Below, piece after piece: positions 30,221 to 42,779 of a stretch of DNA of 64,000 nt (positions are counted from its first letter, which is position 1; each line of letters opens with the position of its first letter). The stretch is from assembly GCA_009760855.2 (NCBI GenBank), contig WPIO01000014.1, forward strand, positions 122,001 through 186,000, written 5' to 3'. The notes under the pieces were generated by a model. That model saw only the letters and a program-made list of their open reading frames with translations, searched no databases and was not told where the DNA came from. This DNA is from Cristatella mucedo (lineage: Eukaryota > Bryozoa > Phylactolaemata > Cristatellidae). A program made the translations under genes and the position numbers.

Positions 30221-31417
30221 AGCAACATAGCCGACTACCACAAAAGCTGCATTAACGCACGCGAGCGTGTCACCTGTGTCGCTTGTGTACAATGCAGTCA
30301 TCGTCTCACCCACGACACGTATGTAGGGGCTACGCTATTCGTCATTCGTCTTCGTCGCGACGCTGCCGTGCACTCGAGCCCCCGAAACTAAACTATGCAC
30401 CACCTTCAACAGTGACTACGTTCGCGTTGACATTTTAAAAGTTGCTGCGCTTGCGGCACCGGGAAGGGAGCGTAACTAGCCCTCACTGCTTCGCTGTTGG
30501 CAATGCTTCGTTCGCGTATGGTGCTCGTCACGGTAGCAGCCAGCGGATCGTCGTGGTTAATTGTTCAGGCACACAGTGGCGCGAACCGAAGCTACTACTA
30601 TCATATTATATAATATTACATTGCATTATACAATAAATAATAGTAAATGACAAGCTAATATGCACTTCCGACGTGCTTTCTGGCGAATGTCCGGCAGCCA
30701 TTGCAGCTGCTCTTGTGGAAGGCCTGCGTCCTGTCGTTATCTAAAGATGTGGCGTCGTGCGAGAGTGGCTGCTGTCTGGCCTTAAAAGTGCAGCAGCTGA
30801 AGCAGCCCCGCGTACGAGAAAAGAGAGGCCACTGGTCTGGAACTCACTTCTGGTTATGGTCACTACCAGCAAAAACCTTGCACCACTTTCTTTTTATTAA
30901 GACACGACAAAAGATGCGTCAGTTCCGGTCGGCTTGCCCCATAGCCTCGGTGAACTTTATTTTGTGTCGCTCCGGTTTGCTTTTCGTGCAAGATTCAGTG
31001 CATGCTACCTAGCCAGGGGTGGTACTGAACGCTCTCCTAACTTGGTTTAAATTTACCCAGTCTGCTAAAACCTAGAGGGGACCAAGATGCCAGACAATTG
31101 CCTAGCAATGAGCTGTCAGCTAGCTGATTGGTTGCTAGCCGTCTGGTATTTCGTGCCCTTAGCTGGCAGCCTCTGCTAGGACGTAACGTCGAGCGAACGC
31201 TGGCAGCACCTCAGTGTCACATGCTGCTGCAGCTGACGACAGCTGCTCGTGCTTGGAGCTCGTGCAACAAGTCGCTAAAGTCGATAAATCACGGATTATT
31301 TATTAATTTGCTACAACGTAAGAGTACAGGTACGTGACAGGCATTCTGAAGAAGCTGAGTGACATGAAGCGCTAGGTAGCTGCCTCCCAGAGCTGCAATG
31401 CTGCAGCTGCCTTCCTT
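30221..31417. other. Flank without recognised gene
   Basis: A moderately GC-rich sequence returning to host base composition. There are short stretches of similarity to nothing recognised. The proximal part of the TRIM gene 3' UTR (minus strand) probably lies at its right edge. Confidence 0.3.
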
Positions 31418-34400
31418 TCATTGTCTGCTCTCATCAGCTGCAACAGCTGCTGCAGGGTATACGGTCACAGTAAATTCGCCCAGCACGGCTAGCACGGTCC
31501 TCTGTCCTCTGCCCAGTGACAGGCACCAAGGCTGCTGCAGTCCGTGGCTGCTGTAGGAGAGGACCTGCAGCAGTACCCGCCCAGTCACAGCACTGAGCGC
31601 CCTCACACAGTCCCTGCTCCAGCCTCCCCACCCTACCACAGCCGGGTACACGATGCCACATGCAGCACAGACGTCCATAGTTCGCTCCTTGCTGCTCAGT
31701 TCGTGTCTCCATTGCCTGTCTCCTCGGTGGCTGCAGCTGTCCACTACGTATAGCTCTCTGCCACCGTCCAGCTTCACCTTGTCCCAGCTGGTAGTGACCA
31801 GAGCTGCAGCAGTGAGAGCCACACCGCGTATGCCATACTCGTACTCGCTGCTGTGCAGCAGCTGCCCCGAGCTCAGCTGCAGCAGCTGCAGCCCTGGGCC
31901 AGACCCACCCTGGGTCACAGTGAGCAGGTCGCCGAGCGAGGACAGCTTGCTGAGAGACCAGGGCAGCAGATCTACACGTCGTTCCACGAGCCACTGGTCC
32001 ACCCCAGCTGCAGCAGCAGCAGCAGAGCTGCTTCTGAGCAGCTGAGAGACCCGCGAGCGCAGGCGTCCAGCAGCAGCAGAGCTGTTGCGTCTGAGCAGCA
32101 GGACGAGGTTTGAGTAGAGCAAGCCTACAGCGGCACGTACGTCCTGCAGGGACAGCACTGCAACGACATCGTCCTTCCCTCCATCGCTCCGCCTCGCAGG
32201 TTTCCTCGCAGGTTCCCAGACGCTCAGCTCTCTGCCGCTCTGACTGTATTCCTTCAGGCCGTGCTCCCTGGCAGCCAGCAGCTGATGCCCCTCTGACGTC
32301 ACAGACAGGTCGTAGCACTTGACAGACGAATGGAAGCTGCTGGAGGCCGGGCCAAAGTGCAGCAGCTCTGACTGCTGCTCTGCTACAACGAAGAATGTAC
32401 AAGCACGAGCTGCACTGCCATACTCTGGTAGGTTAGGAAACTATTGAGCTCGGAGATGTTCAGTGATGATGTGATGATGTGTTATGATGAGTGCAATATG
32501 TCAATCATATTTTCAGTTGCTGTTAAAATAAAAAAGATTGACGGATATACGGCTCTAAAAGATTGCAAGGCAGCCAGCAGCAGATGCCCCTCTGACGTCA
32601 CAGACAGGTCGCAGCAATAGACAGGCGTCTGGAAGCTGCTGGAGGCTGGGCCGAAGTGCAGCAGCTCTGGCTCCTCTGCTACAACGAAGAACGCCGGGTC
32701 TGTGCATGCAGGCAGCGACAGAGAAGTAATTTTATTTTACTGTGTCATAATTGCGAGCTTGGGAACAACGATCAAGGTATCGTGATGTCCGAGAATGGTC
32801 GAGCAGTCTAATGATTCGAAACAAAAACCATAGTGCAGACAGATCGTAATACTGCAGATTTGACAGTACTCGATCAACAATGCAGTTACACCATTTTCGA
32901 ATTAACCAATAACTTATGAAGTCAATTTGAGAATAGTCATAGAAGGTATTCAGCGATATTTCCCCACTGAATGTACTTTCTATTTTGTGGAAATTATGCT
33001 TCAGCTTTTGGCAAGGGGTATCCAGGCAGCACTGACAAAAAAGAATATATTGGGTCAAACGTGCTGCTGCAATGAGACCACTGCTGCCAGCCTAAACCTT
33101 AACAAGAAACTTCACAAGACTATGGTGCACTGACCTATTAGTTATTGGCACTAGCAATCCTGCCATCTTCATATGTCAACTCTAGCCTCTCTACCAAGCC
33201 AAAGATATTTCTTACATTCATCGCGGCAAAGCACAAAAGTGCACAGGCAAATGTGCATGTCAATGGATTCTCATCTTCCGTGCATGCATTATAATTGACG
33301 GTAAAGCTACATGAAACCAGGCAGATTTCATTGAAGTACAAATGCAGTAAATCCAACAAAGGGTCTCCTAGAAATTGCTGCATTGTCAATGATGAGAGGA
33401 AAAGCAACCATGCAATCCTGGCGGCAGCATTACTCACAGCCGTGTAGGCTAGCAAACTAGTTGCTAGGAATCTGAAAGCTGTTGGGCTGCCAAGTTGCCT
33501 TCAGAAAATGTGAACTCACCTGCAACGTTACTATCACCAGCATCATCCTTATAGGGGCTAGCTTCAGCTAGGATTCGATCAAGGCAGTCTATAACAATAA
33601 TATTAATAATGCACTTGATAAATTGCCCTCAGAGAACTTACTCTCTTTCTAGGCACTTTACATTTGCTGCAAAGGCAAACGCGACTGAATGGTGAGTAAT
33701 ATCATGCTTAATAAACCCCATTAATAACATGGTAAGGGGTGACATGCACAGGGTCAGCATTCAAATGTTGTTAGTGGCAGCTTGCACAGTGTCATGACTA
33801 ATCAGCACATAAAAGACGAATCACAGGGACCCACTAAATGCTGTCCTAAATAAGTGTTTTTTTAAGTTCTTTTTGAATGTGGTCAAGTCAGGGGATGTTC
33901 TGACGCAAGTCGGGAGTGAGTTCCAGGCTTTGGCAGCATACGAACTAAATGCACGGTCTCCCAAGGCTTTGAGGTTTGTACGAGGTATTGGTAAACTGTT
34001 TGATTCCGAAAAGCAGGTGGCACGATGCTTGGCCTGGTGGGGGAGTAGATCTGAGAAGCTGGAGCCAAAGAATGAAGTGAAATAAATGAGAGCGACAAAA
34101 CCTTGAAGTCAATCCGTTGCTTGACTAGTAGCCAGTGCAGGTCAGTGGGAAGTGGTGTGATGTGGCAACTGCAACGCTCACGAGAGACAAGCCTAGTCAA
34201 CAAGGAAAATGGCCTCAAAGAGTGCAACTGATAAACTTCAGCAAGATTGGGTGCCATCACTTCGAGCCAGGGCATGCATGAACTGCAAAGCTTTGTAAGC
34301 AGCTACCTGAGGTTAGCTCCGGAGCTTCCATCCGTGAAGTGACCACATTGTCTAAGTCATAATGCAAAGATCCATTCAGAGCCACAAGCTTTTCAGCATC

Positions 34401-35402
34401 AGGTCTCTCACTGAAGCTATCCAGCTGCTTGTCAAGCACTTCGAGCCGAAACCTCAAGGTCACCAGCTGGTCAAGGAAATCCGGGTCGCTGGCTAAATCT
34501 GTGATGCTGCTGATGTATGCTGAGGCATGCTGCACTGACAGGTTCAGCTGCTCGGCCAAGCTTTGCAGGGCCACGGCACTCTCCTCGAGCTGGTCATAGC
34601 AGTCCTTGACCTTTCTCTTTGCATCTTTAAAGCTTTTGCTTAGAGCATCCACAGCATACTTCTTCTTCGTCCTCAGCTCGTCTAGGTGAATGGCTCGAGC
34701 CGATCGGATGTCGCTGACCAGACTTCTGGCCCAAAGCAGCTGTGCAGACTTTGCATTTACACCCTGAAGAACATGCTGTATACTCTCTCGTGCATCCTTC
34801 AAAAAAGCTTCGGCCCTTGGTTCTTTTAGCGGCTGTGCAACCGAGTGTCCTGGGCCCAGGCACTGTGTGAGGCAGTCGGTGCACTTGGCTTTCTTGCAGT
34901 CAAAGCACAGCAGATCCAGCGGCTTCCGGTGCTGCAGGCATTGCTGCTGTCCTGAGGCTTGCAGCACTTCACACATGCTCTTGATCTGATCGATGGCGAC
35001 AATCACGTGATCCGGGTTGCATTGGCTATGGCCTGGCAAGCAGGCTGAGCACACGGATCTGCGGCACTGCATGCACCAGTCGTCTGCCTGCTCGTCCGGT
35101 TTGTCATTTTCTCTGCAAAAAGTGCAATTGCCTGCATCTCTCACAGCTGTTGTAAGTCTCCCCAAGTTGGCAATGAAGCCGTTGTGATGCTTTGGTATAC
35201 TGATGTCGGTGACTACTTTGCAAGCAGGGCAGAGCATGCTCTTTGAGCCCTCTGCTGTGCAGGCTTGGTCTGCACAGCGACTGCAGCTGCTGTGCAAGCA
35301 GCGCAGCAACAGCAGCTCCTCTGTAATTTGTCCACAGGCGATGCAAGACAGCAGGCGTTCGTCAATCGATGCAAGTCGGTGCATCGGAAGCTCTTGTGCC
35401 AT
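31418..35402 (-). CDS. TRIM-type RING/B-box/coiled-coil protein, two coding exons
   Basis: Exons 35402-34307 and 32424-31418 join in phase 1 (donor CTCAG|GTAGCT, acceptor CTACCAG|AG), giving about 700 residues. The start is an ATG in good Kozak context (GCCATGG, reading MAQELPMHRLASIDE). Exon 1 encodes a RING finger (Cys 20/23, Cys 35, His 37, Cys 40/43, Cys 58/61), B-box 1 (Cys 93-His 132), B-box 2 (Cys 155 to about His 186, with CLQHRKPLDLLCFDCKKAKC) and a coiled coil (about 195-330). Exon 2 is rich in short beta-like blocks (SSGQLLHSSEYEYGIRGVAL) compatible with an NHL or WD-like propeller, but no diagnostic motif was found. Such proteins are usually E3 ubiquitin ligases or RNA-binding regulators. 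The intron contains a partial duplicate of exon 2 and an L2 copy. Confidence 0.75.
32482..32699 (-). pseudogene. Partial duplicate of the TRIM 3' exon start, with its own splice acceptor
   Basis: About 140 bases repeat the start of exon 2 with few differences (FFVVAEEPELLHFGPASSSF against FFVVAEQQSELLHFGPASSS). It is preceded by a convincing acceptor (CTGCATGCACAG|AC) that would splice in phase 1 to the same donor. After the duplicated part the frame stays open a further ~30 codons to a stop at 32482. It could be an alternative last exon or a dead duplicate. Confidence 0.55.
33592..34255 (-). mobile_element. Family A L2 fragment in the TRIM intron
   Basis: The minus strand ends with the typical AATAATATTAATAATGCACT-type tail (seen at the left edge), has the 3' UTR and then a frameshifted C-terminal ORF2 (LLVKQRIDFKVLSLSF, SLHSLAPASQIY, FRNQTVYQYL). 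It lies in the same orientation as the host gene. Confidence 0.8.
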
Positions 35403-36489
35403 GGCTGGTCTCAAAAAGGTATAAACCAAAAGTATGGCTGGTAGATGAGCTAGAAACGTTAATCACAAAGACAAAATGTGACAAAAGAAATGAAAAAAAT
35501 ATTGTACATCAGACACTTATAAAACGGGTGTATAGAAAAGCAGAGTGCTAGGCTGAATTTCAGGCTTCGACGGGTCATCGATCACAAGCGTAATGCCTAA
35601 GTTGTGCTGCACATTATGGGACAAATTGCAAGCAGTATGGCATGCTATACCATCCGACATAACTATGAAACTCGTCGAGTCCATAACAGTCCAAATAGGA
35701 GAAGTGGTGGCTAATCGGGGAGGGGCCACATCCTACTAGATTTGGTGTTTGTACTCCCGTTGCTGCGGTTGTCGTGTTAAAGAAATTGTGTGTTGGACTG
35801 TTCAGTTTACTGTGGCATCAATTTCATTCGTTTGTAAGCTCCGGGAGGACTTTAAAACTGCATAAAGCAATAGTCAACCAGGCGGCCATAGTTGTGGTGG
35901 GTGTGGCAAACATATGGCTGCTAGTGTAGATATCCCGAAGGGCTTTTCATCCAAGATAGGACCGTACTGCTTGCAGGGGTCAGTAGACAAGATTTTCAGG
36001 TTTAGGAAGTTTAGCTCCAGGCTCCTTCATACTTAATGACATAAGCAGCACATGCAAACAGTGAATGAAAAAATTGACAATTCTATTCGACTTGTTCCTT
36101 TTGTGTCTTCCCACTGCTTCCAACCTTTGGGTATGAGGAAATTTGTCCAAGAATTTAGGTACGTCTATTTCTCCATGAGGGACAATCATTCCCCTGCCCC
36201 ATTGGCTCGGCCACTGAGTGCTAGTCATAGGTGCTACTGCAAGCAATAATTCTGACTCCGTGACTGCATCTGCAGTGAAACCTGGGCACGATAAATAGCT
36301 GCGACTATTACCACGCAATTGCTGATATACTAAATACCTGCGATAAGACTACCTAGCACTTGCTTAGCAGCATAAGAAACATCCTAGCACATTACAAATG
36401 CTGGGGAAAAGAATGCCAAAAGATTGACGACAAAATTTACGGTTTCTGTATGCACATCCAGGTAAATGACAGTGCGTATGAACACAGCA
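35403..36489. other. Upstream region of the TRIM gene; nothing else recognised
   Basis: It is likely to contain the TRIM promoter and 5' UTR (minus strand). No coding evidence and no clear repeat. Confidence 0.3.
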
Positions 36490-36800
36490 AGGACTAATGT
36501 AATGTAATGTAATGTAATGTAATGTAATGTAATGTAATGTATCTCCATCTGTAACTCCACAAAGTCATAAAGACCATGTGGGTGTTACGCAGGAGAGTTT
36601 TGTATAGCGCACTCACAGCCTAAGTGGCTTTCGGTACGCATTCGGTACCCAACAGACTTCGTCTCACGCAACAGAGAGAAAGTGGGAAGCATAGCTGAGT
36701 CAGGAGAGCAGTTGAGGTAGTGAGTAGCATAGAAATAGCAGCTCAGGACCGCTGAAAAGGATGTGCCATAGTCGGCAGTAGGAGAGTAGTTATCGTTGCG
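36490..36800 (-). mobile_element. Family B L2-type LINE 3' end with (ATGTA)n tail
   Basis: Nine or so TAATG/ATGTA units are followed by the family B 3' block (CTCCACAAAGTCATAAAGAC, GAAAGTGGGAAGCATAGC). The same block is found at 40370, 43570, 51050 and 63900. Confidence 0.75.
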
Positions 36801-37110
36801 ACTATGAGGAATATGTAGCTATCTTATTGCACAGCCACATAGGCCTGAAAGCAGTAAGTTATAGAAGCATAAATGTGATTTAAAACGACCTGGACCACCT
36901 TTCAAGGCCAGAATTTTACCAAATGAAGCGGCTGAAAGTGGGCATACTTGCCTATAAAGACGACGAGGTCATCTGGTAAAGGTCGTTGTGGAACAAGATA
37001 TCCAGATTTCAAGCTGATAGTACGGGTGACATGCTGGCAGAAACATCTTCGAGCACTAGGCTTTCCTGCCTATGAGTGATTATGCCTTAACTGCTAGAAT
37101 GGTTCAATCG
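36801..37110 (-). mobile_element. Diverged L2-type fragment
   Basis: The sequence resembles the minus strand of family A ORF2 between the SDLSLDDHIS and TSRLDFCNS segments, but it is too frameshifted for a clean reading. Boundaries uncertain. Confidence 0.4.
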
Positions 37111-37615
37111 TTATTTAACTTAAGAAGCCCGACTGCTGTTCAAGAATGATTGCAGTGCATGTTATAAGGGCTGTGACAGTTTGAAGAGCTAAAAGACATA
37201 ATTTAATCGAAGCACGGGTCTGGCAGAGTGCCCGCTGCATATAAACGATAGCCTTGCTTGTATATAACGACTAGATCAGCACGAGGAGCTTGAATATACG
37301 TGAAAATAATGAGACTGGTAGAGACTCTTTAGATGGCCCATGCTTGAATAGCATGATTTGATTGATAAACGTCGGAAATTGATGTAAAATATTCAACTGC
37401 ACGTATGCCATATAATATGCCACTGATCAAGGATCTTAACCACTAATGTGCTGTGTCAGTGCCGTCTTAGTGTACTGATAGGTGCTATAGAAATGCTTGC
37501 CTATCAGTGGCATGAATCCTGGTGCTCAACATGATGTATGTCAGAAAAAAGCTACAGTGATATCCGATAAACCAAAGCAGATAGATGCTATTCTCAAGTC
37601 TTACTGGTGATTGCT

Positions 37616-37705
37616 ATGTCGTGATCCTTTATCGCCACTGCAAGCAGTGGTGATAGCCGTAAAGGCTCTTCTGTCGCTATACAAAACGAGGCTGTTTAAT
37701 CAGCC
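37616..37705 (+). mobile_element. SINE body copy without head
   Basis: It reads GATCCTTTATCGCCACTGCA and GCCGTAAAGGCTCTTCTGTC and then an AAACGAGGCTGTTTAATCAG end. Same family as the copy at 45238, here lacking the tRNA-like head. Confidence 0.65.
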
Positions 37706-38184
37706 TGGATTTATTTATTTAATTATGCTCACTAAATAGTGAGCCATAAGGCACTTGCAGACTCAAACCTACACTAAACCTACACCGTCTCTCCTGCTGC
37801 CGACTAGTGCACATCATTTCGAGCCGTACAAATGGTATGCACACCAAAAGCTGCCTAGACTTAAATAAGAGTGCTACAGACAATCTGTCCAACTTGGCAT
37901 CTATTTCGTCCTCGCGGCTTTGAGGAGTTTTCGCCGGGAGGTACATGATATAGAGTGCGAAAGCACTACACATACCACCTATTGATGTTACTATAACTGC
38001 GTTTGTCACTCTACTATATTTCAGGCTTATGGCATGCTAACAAGAAGAGCTACTCCTGAAAGCAAGCAAGCACAGGGGTCTGGATCAACATGCATGGCTA
38101 ACCGATGCTGTTACGAATCTGCATGTTTTGGCTTCTGAACTAAAGCACGTTGCTACAAAGCCATCAAATGCAGCCTATACTATT

Positions 38185-38390
38185 CATTAATCATAATCAT
38201 AATGATAATTATACACTTGATAAAGCACCCTCAGATAACTCAATCTCTTTATAGGCGCTTTGCATCTGCGGCAATGGAAACACGATAGAATGGTGAGTGG
38301 TATCAAACTTGATAAACAGCACGAATAACCCGATTAGGGCTGGCATGCACAGGGTCAGCATGCAGTGTAGATAGTGGCAGCATCCTTGCA
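38185..38390 (-). mobile_element. Family A L2 3' tail
   Basis: On the minus strand it contains the CATGCACAGGGTCAGCATGC complement, the CGCCTATAAAGAGATTGAG block and a short AT-rich tail. Directly adjacent to SINE and further L2 tail pieces. Confidence 0.6.
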
Positions 38391-38574
38391 GCAGAATGGC
38401 CGATACTGGTTGACCTGGCTATTCGAAGCCCAGCCGATGAGTCGTAGCTGCTGTACCTATGTAGGCACATCGGCCGACAGTACTGTGGCATTGCAGCACT
38501 TAAGACCATGCCATGCATATCTCAAAAAAACAAGGTTCAACAGCCTCATTTGCACAGCTGCAGAAGAACGTTAA

Positions 38575-38750
38575 CGACTAACACCACCATTTGCAGTGAG
38601 CAATAAAGGATTGTCTACTGTAGGACTCGACCCTACGACCTGGGACGTTATCCTGCTTCCTCAGCAGAATGTAAAGTGCCTAGAAGAGATTCAGTTATCC
38701 AAGGACACTATATCAAAAGTATTATTATTATTATTATTACTATTATAAGA
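38575..38750. mobile_element. Antisense SINE piece followed by an L2 ATT tail
   Basis: Left part: minus-strand tRNA-like head and body (GTAGGACTCGACCCTACGAC in the plus direction). Right part: plus-strand AATGTAAAGTGCCTAGAAGA and (ATT)n. A composite of two decayed insertions. Confidence 0.5.
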
Positions 38751-40017
38751 CCGAGAATATTAGCCCTGGCTGCGACCGAGGGTTAATATAAAAAGTCCGT
38801 GTCGTTAACATACAACTGTACATTCCACGGCCGCAGACAGGTCTGCACAGTTTCGGCCATAGCCTACAGCCGCCTCGGTCGAAGCAAAACTTACATTTGA
38901 CGAGCAGTTGCTTCGGAAGGCAGCCATACTTGAGAAAAGATGTATATTATGTCTTCAATAAACTTCATAACTAGGGAGGGCAAGTAATATTTAAGGTTGC
39001 AAAAAGTTGGCTGATGCAACATATCAGCACTTCAATACTCAATGCCCAGGGTGCTCTAAGCTGGTAAGTACTTTACCTAGCACGATGGCAGCAGCAGGGC
39101 CCGTACCCTTTCGTTGACAGCTATAGCTGAGTGCCCTAATATATCAGCAGCCCGGCGCCCGACATTACCACATAGTGCAACAGTAACGACTCGCCTTTCC
39201 TGAAATAACTAGTCGGCAAACACAGCACTCCTAGCAGAGCTGATCCTAGATGAAGCACCGCAAATTCCGGTGGAGCTCTGAGCATTCGAATCGCGGCTAG
39301 AGTCTTGTAGGTGCACCATTAATGCACGAGGGAGTCGGGACACAACGCAGCAGCGAAAAAAGCCTTAATTAATGCATACAAAGCCCAACTCTACAGCACA
39401 CGGAGGCGTCTTCGACAGCGACACAGAGTTTCAATGCTTCAGAACTATCCGCGAAGAATCGCGGCTAGAGTCTTGCAGGTGCAGCGATAATACACGAGGG
39501 AGTCACGACACAACACAGCAGTGAAGAAACCTTAATTAAAGCATAAAACCCCGAAAATCTACAGCGCACAGAAGTGTATTCGACAGCGACACAGAGGTTC
39601 AAGGCTTCAGAACCAGCCGCCAAGTACCACGCCAACAGAAGCCTAAAGCAAAGCTATGCTCAGCTGCTGGCACAGCTAAGGTTTAACTTTGCCCTGCAGA
39701 AACGTGGACTATCTCATAACCGTTCCGCAGGCTTGCTATTTAGGAAGAGCGATTAATGACTACGTCGGGCAATCACAATCTGGCTAATTCAGCCCCAGGT
39801 CCATCAAACAGCGCAGCTTCTCGTCCGCAGAGTGCTGCATAATGCCAGAAATACATAAATGGGACTGCAAACAAACAAACACAACCTACCTGAGAACCAA
39901 CTACCTGAGCTAGGTCGTACCCAATACCACTTGGAAACGCATAGCAACGCAAGAGACTGAGCCAACACTGCAGGGCGGGAAAATCCCGACCTGGGGAAAT
40001 CCCGGATTAATCGTAAA
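38751..40017. other. Non-coding stretch with a 168-bp tandem duplication
   Basis: No gene recognised. The segment starting at 39288 (GAATCGCGGCTAGAGTCTTG) is repeated starting at 39456 with about 85% similarity by eye, so the period is 168 bases and the duplicated region runs to about 39623. Confidence 0.55.
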
Positions 40018-40112
40018 TGCCAAGAAAAGCCCTTTGTCAACACCTTCAACCCTTTGTCAACAACTTCAACCCTTTGTCAACACCTTCAACCCTTTGTCAA
40101 CACCTTCAACAC
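40018..40112. repeat. 20-bp tandem repeat, four to five units
   Basis: Unit CAACACCTTCAACCCTTTGT, with one CAACAACTTC variant. It is immediately followed by the TTTAGGG-like tract. Confidence 0.9.
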
Positions 40113-40137
40113 CAGGCCACCAATAGCTTTCGGTTTT

Positions 40138-40308
40138 CCATTTTTAGGGTTTGGGTTTAGGGTTTTGGCTTTAGAGTTTCGGGTTTATGGCTTAGGATTT
40201 AGGGCTTAGGGCTTATGGTTTAGGGTTTAGAGGTTAGGGTCTTGAGTTTAGGGTTCAGAGTTTAGGTTTAAGGGTTTGGGGATTAGTCTTTAGGGTGTAG
40301 GGTTCCCA
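40138..40308 (+). repeat. Degenerate (TTTAGGG)n telomere-like tract
   Basis: About 20 imperfect copies of TTTAGGG with many single-base variants (GTTTAGGGTTT, GGCTTAGGGC, GGGTTTAGAGG). Standard animal telomeres are TTAGGG, so this seven-base form stands out. It may be an interstitial telomere relic or a simple satellite. Confidence 0.8.
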
Positions 40309-40369
40309 CCCTGCTGAACCCTCCCCCTGTCTGGGTTTCTCAGGAGCAGTGGCTACCTGGGGCATCATA

Positions 40370-41800
40370 ATGTAATGTAATGTCTCTCCGTCTGTAACTC
40401 CACAAAGTCATAAAGACTAAGCGGGTGTTGCGCAGGAGAGTTTTGTATAGCCCACCGACTGCCTACGCGGCTTTCGGTACGTATTTGGTAGCCAACAGAC
40501 TTCATCTCAAGCAACAAAGAGAAAGTGGGAAGCATAGCAGAGTCAGGAGAGCAGTTGAGGTAGTGAGTAGCATGGAAGTGGCAGCTCATGACCGCTGGAA
40601 AGGATGAGCCATAGTAGGTGGGCATCAGGAGAGTAGTTGTCGTTGCCTAAGAATCGTGGAAGTGAGTTCCACAGTCTCGGACCCTGCAGAGCTTAGCTTC
40701 TGTCGCCAACGATCTTTAAGCAGAGTAATGGAACAGCTAATTTATTGTCGATACAGGACCCGAGGGCACGAGGAGACTGAAACTGGTGCAGCAGTTCAGA
40801 TAGGTATGGAGGAGCCAAGCCGCGGTGGGCCTTATTGGTCGGCGTAAGAACCTTGCTCTGAATCCGTTGCTCAACCGGCATCCATCCTAGCTCTTTCAGC
40901 AAAGGAGACACCTGCTCAAAACTCTGGGACTTGAAGACCAGCCTTGCAGCCATATTCATAGTCAGCTGCAGTGGCCTAGTTGCTTTCTTTGGTAACCCAA
41001 CCAAAAAGAGTTACAATAATCAAGCCGAGACAAAACTAAGGAGCTATTTAAATTCTTTGCAAGCCACCGTTGAAGACAGCTCCTAATCTTGGATCGAACG
41101 TGATGGCTAGCTGTAGAAGCAGTCTTCTGAATGAAGCTTTTAAAATCGAGGCAGCTGTCAAAAACGACACCTAAATTTCGAGCACGTGGTGATGGTCGCA
41201 CAAGAGCATCACCTATTAGAAGAGCAAAGCCTTTTAATCCAGCCACACACTTAGGGTGTCCTATGAGAAGCAGTTCGGTTTTATCGTCATTTAATTTCAG
41301 GAAGTTTTCCGACATCCAGGATCGAATATCGGCAAGGCAAGCATTCAGTTTCTCAGTTGCTGCAGCAGCAGATTCCGACGGTTTAAATGACAAATACAAC
41401 TGAGTATCGGCAGCATAAAAGTGATATCCTATTCCATGGGCCTTAATCCTTTTCCCGGAAGTTGTGTATAAATGGAGAACAGCAAGGGACCAAGTACAGA
41501 CCCTTGAGGGACTCCACAGGTGACTGGTCTGTTGGATTAGACCTGACCCCCTCACATTCGGATTGAACACGTCGAGACAAGTAAGATTTAAACCATACCA
41601 GTGCCTTGACTTCCAGACCGATTGTTGTCCTCAATTGTTCAATTATGATATCGTGATCAATGGTATCGAAGGCAGCTGATAGATCTAGCAGCGCTTGGCA
41701 GTGACATTCCCGCCATTGTTGCCGCACAGAATGTCTCTGTTAACACGGAGGATAGCAGTTTCAGGGGAGTGCTGCCTCTTGAACCCCGATTGAAATGTTG
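40370..41800 (-). mobile_element. Family B L2-type LINE, RT palm to 3' end
   Basis: The 3' end is at the left (ATGTA repeat, then the family B block). The broken frames at 41727-41443, 41570-40962 and 41004-40693 give [20 protein letters not shown] (motif A), a changed FYAADTQLYLSF where YADD is expected, LNDDKTELLLIGHPKCVAGL, SLVLSRLDYCNS and RIQSKVLT-TNKAHRGLAPPY. It is frameshifted and the palm aspartate box is altered (YAAD), so it is inactive. Confidence 0.8.
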
Positions 41801-42779
41801 CATCTGTCTTGTAGCCTAGCCTCGACCGACGATTTGAGGAATGAAGCCGTCCTTCCTACGGTGCGGGTTAAAGCCATTGACCCCAGTGACTGCTGCGACG
41901 TGCTTCACCGTGCAGACTGCTGCGATTATGGACTGCTGCTCCTATGCCGGACATGCTGCTTTCCTTCACCGCGAGCCTACTGGTGCTGTCTGAACTCCGT
42001 GTAACGTAGCTACTTCTGCTAGTTCTCGTTTTACGCTTGACGAAGATCCTTGTTTCTAGGATTATTTTCTATGCAGATATATGGCTACATGTCATATGCC
42101 GCTGCTTTTCGGCAACGCAACAACGACTTTTCTGTATCACGACATCAACTCTACAGTTAAGCCCCTCTGTTTTCACCTACGTGGAATTTCAAAAACTTCG
42201 GCTCTCTTCAGCGGAAATCTCCAGCGGAACACCCACTTAGTCTCTTATGGCTTTGTGGGGTTACATCGGAGATGCGACCACAAATAAATGATTAATTTGC
42301 ACCAGCACCCTCTAACGCCGACTCCGGCTCCGCTGAGTGAATCGGAGCTGTAGCTCATTAAGAGTTCACTGGACAGATGGGCTGATTGAACTAGCAGACC
42401 TAGGTCAGTCGGAAACAGTCACCTGTCTCAGCAACCCGATCGGCTCTGGCGCTTTGGATGGGTGGACGGCACATTTAAACAAACAAATTGCAGAGGCTTT
42501 TGCCGAGACTTGCGGTGAATGGTGCTTTTGGGTAGGTGGAGCGTATTTGCAGGCGGTGCACTGACCAGGTTTTATTTTAGATTTGTATAGTTAATTTTTT
42601 AAGCGAAATATTAAGCCTGATTTTTATTGAGTTCTGGTGAGATGGCCAATGCGTTTCTCTGTTGTTTGTTTATTCGTTGTTGTCTGCGATAGTATGGTCT
42701 ATACTTTCCAATACTTGTTTCCAGATCCACTGCTTCAAGGTGAATGTATGCGATTATTTTATATGTCGTAAAACTTCTT
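41801..42779. other. Non-coding stretch
   Basis: No gene or well-defined repeat was recognised. Confidence 0.3.

Noticed and set aside
31653-32113. Plus-strand Ser/Gln-rich frames
   Set aside because: Opposite-strand shadows of the GC-rich TRIM exon.
31434-32402. 322-codon minus-strand frame, Cys/Ala-rich
   Set aside because: It overlaps the TRIM 3' exon in another phase. The exon frame has splice-phase agreement with exon 1 and a duplicated homologue, this frame does not.
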